From Ananas comosus (Eukaryota; Streptophyta; Magnoliopsida; Poales; Bromeliaceae), in the NCBI RefSeq assembly GCF_001540865.1, contig NC_033633.1, positions 11,568,917 through 11,632,916 of the forward strand: DNA of 64,000 nt, given 5' to 3'. The notes below the pieces were generated by a model, which saw nothing but the letters and a program-made list of their open reading frames with translations, did no database searches and was not told where the DNA came from. The translations under genes were made by a program, and so were the position numbers. Within the stretch, counting starts at the first letter, position 1. Each line of letters opens with the position of its first letter. Of the stretch, positions 60,921-64,000 are shown in pieces.

Positions 60921-62916
60921 GTCTTTTGGAAATTTCTATAACTCGAGCATGTAACGTTACCTAAATTGTTTGTTTCAAGTTAGGAAATCATCTACTTTCA
61001 TGAAAATCCATCAAGATGCAAATGCATCAAAAGAAAAAAAAAAACTAAAAAAAAAGAAGAAGAGAGAGGAAAGAGCAATGCATACAACTTAAAATAAAAA
61101 ATAAAAAACAAACAGACCAAGTCGTACAGTGTTTAGAACTTAGTTTATAATTCATTGTGTTTCGAACTAATGAACATTACCACATATCAAAGATAAATAC
61201 CTTCTTGCTGTTCTTATCTTTACCGCAGTTCATTCCAGTGTCCCCTCCTGCATTTCTTTTGCTGCGCTCTTGATTTCAATTAGCATTTTATCTTTTCATT
61301 AATTGGCTAAAAGTAGGCTGATTCATCGGTTACCCTAAAAAAGATCACTCGGATAAGCTCAAGCGTCTTGGTAAAAGAAAATGGGCCTTTCATCATGATG
61401 TGGTACTCTCATGTCCCACACTCTAAATTCTCGCGAGCATTGTAAAGGTCATTTCGCTACTACACATTTCTTTTCTCTTTCTTTTTACCCTTTAGATTCG
61501 CTCCACGACTTCTTAGTTCAACTCAAACTCCACTGCTCGCTCTTACTTCTTGAAGTAGAGAAGCTGTTTAAGAAATTTGGCAAAATAGGCTCTCGACACC
61601 AGAAACCCCCTAGGAAGGAAAAGACAAACAGACGACAAAAGAAGGCACGGACCACACATCATTGCCCGAATGCAAAGAAGACATCAAGCTATAAATCTCG
61701 CGAGAAAAAGAACGAAATCAGCCCAGGGTGTGTATCTGAGCATGTGCCGATGTCTCCCACCACCTTAACGAATGCCCATTCCGCCATTCATTCACTCATC
61801 CCTCAAATGCGAAATTAAACACCCCCCTGCTTCATTTTTGCACCTTTCCCAAATGTAGGCCTTCACACAGACCATCCCCTGTTCCTGCCCATAAGAATTC
61901 AGAGAAGCCCAAACTAGCTCACTGAGTGAATGATGCTAAGCGCTAGCGAGACAACAAAGAGACGTCTATATCTATATCGTGCCGGAGACAAGCATACAAG
62001 AAGAGAGTGCGTATGACGCAGTCTGAAAACGGCATGACTACTTTTATTTCGCTGCAAAGGGGAGCGTGAGAAACCACTTTTTCAAATCAATTTTTAAGGT
62101 AACATGTAATATCTATTATGAATCAGATAAAACTGCAGATTGAATGTCGCGAACATTGAATGAGGGTCTCTGTACGCAGTAGAAACTGGAATGGGCCAAC
62201 GGAACGGGAATGTACTGCAGGCTACATAAGAACCGGAATTTGCAAGCAATTTTTTCAGCCTAGCGCCGCATTTACACTTACTGTTAAAAGACAATAAGAA
62301 TATGGACCACTCAGCGTCTGATTTTTATAGTTCGATATTTTGATAATTACTTTATGTAGCTCAATCAACACATTAAAACAAAAGGCAAGGTGATATCTGG
62401 GATCATTCTCCGCCTTTGTTATAGTAGCTACATAAATACAGAACATGCCGAACAGAGAAAGGTTAAAATTAGTGAAGAACAATCACCAAACCCTAAAGCG
62501 GAATTTTACAGGCCGTCTAGAAGAAAAACAACTTTTTTTTTCCCCACAAAGATGAAGAAATAGTTAAACTCTGGAAGAGCACAAGTACATGATTATCACA
62601 ATTGAATCACAGAGGAACCAGTAATTTTGAGTCATCCAGTTTCCTACAATCACACAATACCTTCCCATAACCAAAAAACTACGAGTCATAGGGTAAGAAG
62701 GTAGCTGCAGCAGCGCACGAGGATGACAGGAGAGAGGAGTTTATGCAATAAGTAACATCCTAGCCCACTAGTACTAATAATTTGCTAAGTCTAAATCGCT
62801 AATCTAAATGCTTGGATATAGTTATTATTACCGGAGCTCTCGGTTCTTATATTTTCATGCACAATTTCTTTTCAATTCGATGTAGGACTACTTTGCTAGT
62901 CGGCCGAGTGGTGCGG

Positions 62917-63264
62917 CTAGCAGAACCAGTTCGGGGCGGCGGAGGCGGCGGCGGTGGGCGGGCGGCGGTGGACGACGAGGCGGTGGAAGCGCGCGCCGCG
63001 GCGGGGGCGGGGGAAGGAGCGGAGGAGGCGCGGGAGGCAGCGGAGGCGAGCCCAGACGAGGCGGCGGGCGCGGACGAGGGCGCGGCGGGCGCGGCCGGCG
63101 AGGGTGGTGGGGTGGCGGGAGAAGTGGTAGCTGCGTAGGAAGAGCTGCCGCCGCTCCGTCTGCCGCTCCCACCGCGCCACCTGCTCCGTCGACAACAGCA
63201 GCTCCATCATCGTCGTCATCTTGCTCATCTCAACCCCCCCACAAGCAGCAGCAGCAGCAGCCAT
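62917..63264 (-). CDS. Small basic protein of unknown function
   Basis: A single-exon frame of 115 residues. It starts MAAAAAACGGVEM, continues with MMELLLSTEQVARWERQTE and RRQLFLRSYHFSRH, and is then strongly arginine-rich (about a quarter Arg in the second half). ELLLSTEQVARWERQ and RRQLFLRSY look like conserved protein sequence, not low complexity. I recall similar short plant proteins of unknown function but cannot name a family. The start may instead be Met13 or Met16. A (GA)n tract (minus strand) lies just upstream of the start in the presumed leader. The GC-rich coding region stands out from its AT-rich surroundings. There are no membrane segments or known catalytic motifs. Confidence 0.6.
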   Translation of the reverse strand: MAAAAAACGGVEMSKMTTMMELLLSTEQVARWERQTERRQLFLRSYHFSRHPTTLAGRARRALVRARRLVWARLRCLPRLLRSFPRPRRGARFHRLVVHRRPPTAAASAAPNWFC

Positions 63265-63279
63265 GTTCTATAGACTCTC

Positions 63280-63324
<45 letters not shown>

Positions 63325-64000
63325 TATTGAAAATATATTAGAGGGGAGGGGGATGGAGAGTACGTACTAGTGATAACAATAATGATAATAATAATGATAG
63401 CAATAATGATGGAGAATAATAATGATAATAATAGTGATGGGTCGTTAAGAGAGAGTAAGGAGAGGAAGAGGAAGAGAGGAGATGGTAAGAGGGTGAGGGT
63501 GAATGAATCCGTAACGCTTTCTTTAATCCAATTAAAATGAATTAAGATAGAGAAAGAGGGAGGATGTATGGAATGGAAGAGAGGAAAGGGAAAGGCAGGT
63601 GTGTTGTGTATGAAATCAAAGAAATCAAAAGGGTTGGATCGTGTTGGGAGGAATGATTTGTTTCTGGGGTAAAGAGAAAGGATGAGAGAGAACTTGAATA
63701 AGAGATCCAGTGAGGAAGGGCGTGTTAATGTGTATTTATTTATTTATTTGTCACTCAATTAGAAGGGACTGCCCTAAATGTATGGTGACCTCCTCCACTA
63801 GAGACCACTCTGAAAAAGGCTCTTCAACTTTTCTTTAAAAAAAATTTGATTCGTACAATCGCATAATTTTAGTAAAAACATTTAGAGATTTTATCAAATT
63901 TATTAATAATTTGGCCAAATTTGTCGTCACTTTAAGAATATTTTACATAATAAAACAAAGTCAGTCAACGGTCAATGACTAATAAAATCATTAAATTTAA
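63265..64000 (-). other. Upstream region of the small basic protein gene
   Basis: Contains a (CT)n tract at about 63281-63320, AATGATAATAATAATGATAG repeats at about 63377-63440, purine-rich sequence, and a TATT tetranucleotide run at about 63735-63750. The last 150 bases are AT-rich. It probably holds the promoter and leader of the minus-strand gene, with no motif I can fix. Confidence 0.45.

Larger units (their letters stand above)
59915..62916. other. CHX 3' region and intergenic DNA, no gene seen
   Basis: 59915-60180 is probably the CHX 3' untranslated region, with a GCATGCATGCATGCATGC run near 59970. 60600-60930 holds a TA tract, a partial hairpin end and a SINE copy. 60940-62900 is mixed sequence without recognised features. 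A 135-codon frame at 61411-61818 is not convincing. Confidence 0.55.

Noticed and set aside
61411..61818. 135-codon plus-strand frame
   Set aside because: No domain, no splice-supported extension, ordinary codon mix and no conserved-looking motif; probably chance.
63360..63440. AATGATAATAATGATAG array considered as a regulatory or satellite element
   Set aside because: A short imperfect trinucleotide-like simple repeat with no unit structure beyond AAT/GAT; nothing to distinguish it from ordinary low complexity.
1..64000. CRISPR arrays, rRNA genes, bacterial-type operons
   Set aside because: None seen. Repeats are microsatellites, tandem duplications or transposons, and the genes have spliceosomal introns.

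Overview
The window is nuclear DNA from a flowering plant, most likely a monocot. Every gene recognised is plant-type, with multi-exon structures and GT..AG introns. Several first or main coding exons are very GC-rich (PHYA exon 1, CHX exon 2), while introns and intergenic DNA are strongly AT-rich, a contrast typical of monocots. I cannot name the species from sequence alone.

Layout. 1-7233 (+): the 3' nine-tenths of a NUP98-type nucleoporin gene, whose first exon(s) lie before the window. 11632-16159 (+): phytochrome A, four coding exons. 17036-22274 (+): plastid DEAD-box RNA helicase RH50, eight exons. 22869-24099 (-): a small predicted coiled-coil protein of unknown function. 25855-27903 (+): nuclear gene for plastid ribosomal protein uL18 (L18), three exons. 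28705-32192 (-): plastid ADP-glucose pyrophosphorylase large subunit, 15 exons. 32193-50745: gene-free, AT-rich, transposon-dense. 51312-59914 (+): a CHX-type cation/H+ antiporter whose 6.2-kb first intron is packed with mobile elements. 62917-63264 (-): a small basic protein of unknown function.

The genes are independent eukaryotic transcription units. RH50 (plastid rRNA maturation) and uL18c (plastid ribosome) share a broad process, but the sequence gives no sign of linked regulation.

The main novelty is in the repeats. (1) A family of hairpin elements sits inside (TA)n tracts: four copies of about 540-545 bp, plus a second size class of about 205-252 bp. They resemble in habit the Micron MITEs of rice. 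(2) An 865-bp foldback element with arms of about 250 bp lies between two of them. (3) A 1,792-bp Mutator-like foldback has a perfect 9-bp target duplication and GC-rich arms. (4) There are three tRNA-derived SINEs, two with clear target duplications. (5) There are two PIF/Harbinger-like elements with TAA/TTA duplications. (6) A 552-bp solo-LTR-like element has a 104-bp relative that keeps both ends but not the middle.

Two otherwise intact conserved proteins carry in-frame gaps relative to their families: about 21 residues at the end of the phytochrome PAS domain, and about 6 residues in a loop of the AGPase large subunit. Two single-N positions (47759 and 50612) next to repeated sequence suggest unresolved assembly joins.
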